13,314 bases of DNA, taken from contig JBBAEY010000064.1 in the NCBI GenBank assembly GCA_041655755.1, positions 1 through 13,314 of the forward strand, in the 5' to 3' direction. The position numbers were made by a program, and so were the translations under genes. Within the stretch, counting starts at the first letter, position 1. Each line of letters begins with the position of its first letter. Under the pieces are notes generated by a model. The model searched no databases and was not told the DNA's origin. It saw nothing but the letters and a program-made list of their open reading frames with translations. Below, in pieces: positions 12,490 through 13,314 of the stretch. Source of the stretch: JAAYFT01 sp041655755 (lineage in GTDB: Bacteria > Bacillota > Clostridia > Tissierellales > Tissierellaceae).

Positions 12490-13314
12490 ATATTTTATTA
12501 AGCTAGCCCTAAAGAACAAGGGCTTTATTCTCTCATATATCATTATATTTTTTATCCTGTCCATAATTAATAGCAGTAGCAATATAGAAAGGGAAGCCAA
12601 TTTTATAGAATCTAGGGCGGATATAGGAATAATCGACTATAGCCAAACCCAACTGTCCAAGGGCCTGGTCGACTATCTAGGGGAAAAGAACAATATAGTC
12701 TCCACAGTAGATGATGAAATATATATAAGGGAACAAGTCTTTTTACAGCTAGTAGATGCAGTAGTTATAATCCCAAAGGACTTTGAAAGCAAGATCATAA
12801 ATAGGGAATCCTAGCTACAGGTATACAAGGATCATAGGAATATTGGATCCCATAAGGTAGAGAATCAAATTAATAAGTATCTAGCATTTTCAGTAGCTAG
12901 CTATGAAGATGGAGAATTTGATATAGAAAGGGTAGGGTCTGCCTTAGGGGAAAGCGTAGATGTAGATTTAATAGCTAGTGAAAATGGCATCAACGAAAGG
13001 GTAAATGCCTGGTTTAAGTTTTATTTCAACTTTACGTCCTATATTATTTTGGCCCTATATATATCTGTAATAGGATTTGTAATGATTGAATTTAATGAGG
13101 CTCAGGTAGAAGACAGGAGGAAGGTATCTTCGATAAAGTTTTTAAAATTCAATAGGCAGGTGTACTTGGGTCAGCTAACCATGGCCGTATTCATATCTGC
13201 AGTATTTATACTGGGAAGCATTGTCCTAAAGGGGAAATACATTGGGGAAGTAAATTTTGCAAAATATGCAATTAATTTAATGGTATTCTCCCTAGCTGCC
13301 CTTTGCCTTGTATT
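12476..13314 (+). pseudogene. Second ABC-2 permease, interrupted by an in-frame TAG and cut by the window
   Basis: The frame opens at ATG 12476 (GGGGG ribosome site at 12464-12468), overlapping the first permease. It encodes 112 residues: a membrane segment at ~16-32 (ILSYIIIFFILSIINSS), then a soluble domain ending in VDAVVIIPKDFESKIINRES. TAG at 12812-12814 stops it. The same frame is then open for all remaining 166 codons, and the sequence carries on as expected for the family: the rest of the soluble domain (QINKYLAFSVASYEDGEF), then membrane segments (FTSYIILALYISVIGFVMI; LTMAVFISAVFILGSIVL; INLMVFSLAALCLV). There is no frameshift, only one codon changed. It could be a recent nonsense mutation, a sequencing error, or amber readthrough. 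Three other genes here end in TAG, so TAG is a working stop in this genome. If real, the exporter probably lacks one half of its membrane part. Confidence 0.8.

Noticed and set aside
12812..12814. TAG as genome-wide reassigned codon
   Set aside because: TAG ends the acetyltransferase (1144-1146), the TRAP permease (10259-10261) and the ABC ATPase (11431-11433), where the next genes or terminators confirm real ends.

Overview
The window looks like a chromosomal segment of a low-GC Gram-positive, most likely a Clostridia/Tissierellales-type Firmicute. The pointers are a dnaB–dnaD–dnaI-type helicase-loading cluster, the 3H-domain niacin repressor NiaR, a T-box leader on serS, strong AGGAGG ribosome binding sites, and AGG/AGA/ATA-rich codon use. 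Lineage is inferred from gene content and style only. Every gene is on the + strand.

Left part (1-3781): the 3' end of the replicative helicase gene dnaB; a 20-bp-arm palindromic repeat with an internal 7-base period; a GNAT acetyltransferase; a DnaD-family protein with two C-terminal DnaD domains; a zinc-site AAA+ helicase loader; and niaR. From the acetyltransferase to niaR the genes are spaced as one operon. The niaR ribosome binding site lies inside a perfect 8-bp inverted repeat.

Middle part (3764-6607): just after niaR is a promoter-like pair followed by a perfect palindrome (aggtgta-aa-tacacct) that fits a NiaR operator. It precedes a PTS_EIIC_2-family membrane protein without PTS partners, which makes that protein a candidate niacin-related transporter. 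The 466-base stretch 4870-5335 has no protein gene but is full of signals: a promoter (TTGACA-17-TATAAG), about 100 nt of possible small RNA, a strong terminator, a second consensus promoter (TTGACA-17-TATAAT), and a compact serine T-box leader that controls serS.

Right part (6608-13314): a TAXI-type TRAP transporter operon (lipoprotein solute-binding protein, DUF1850 protein, fused DctQM permease) that ends in a hairpin terminator overlapping the last stop codon. A 242-base intergenic region follows, with a 15-bp inverted repeat and an extended -10 promoter. Then comes an ABC-2-type exporter operon: an ATPase and two permeases. The second permease is broken by a single in-frame TAG, its frame is open on both sides, and it runs off the window end.

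I see no CRISPR, transposase, tRNA, rRNA, or defence/phage genes. The points most worth following are the NiaR/EIIC pairing, the promoter-terminator-bounded RNA upstream of the T-box, and the amber-interrupted permease.
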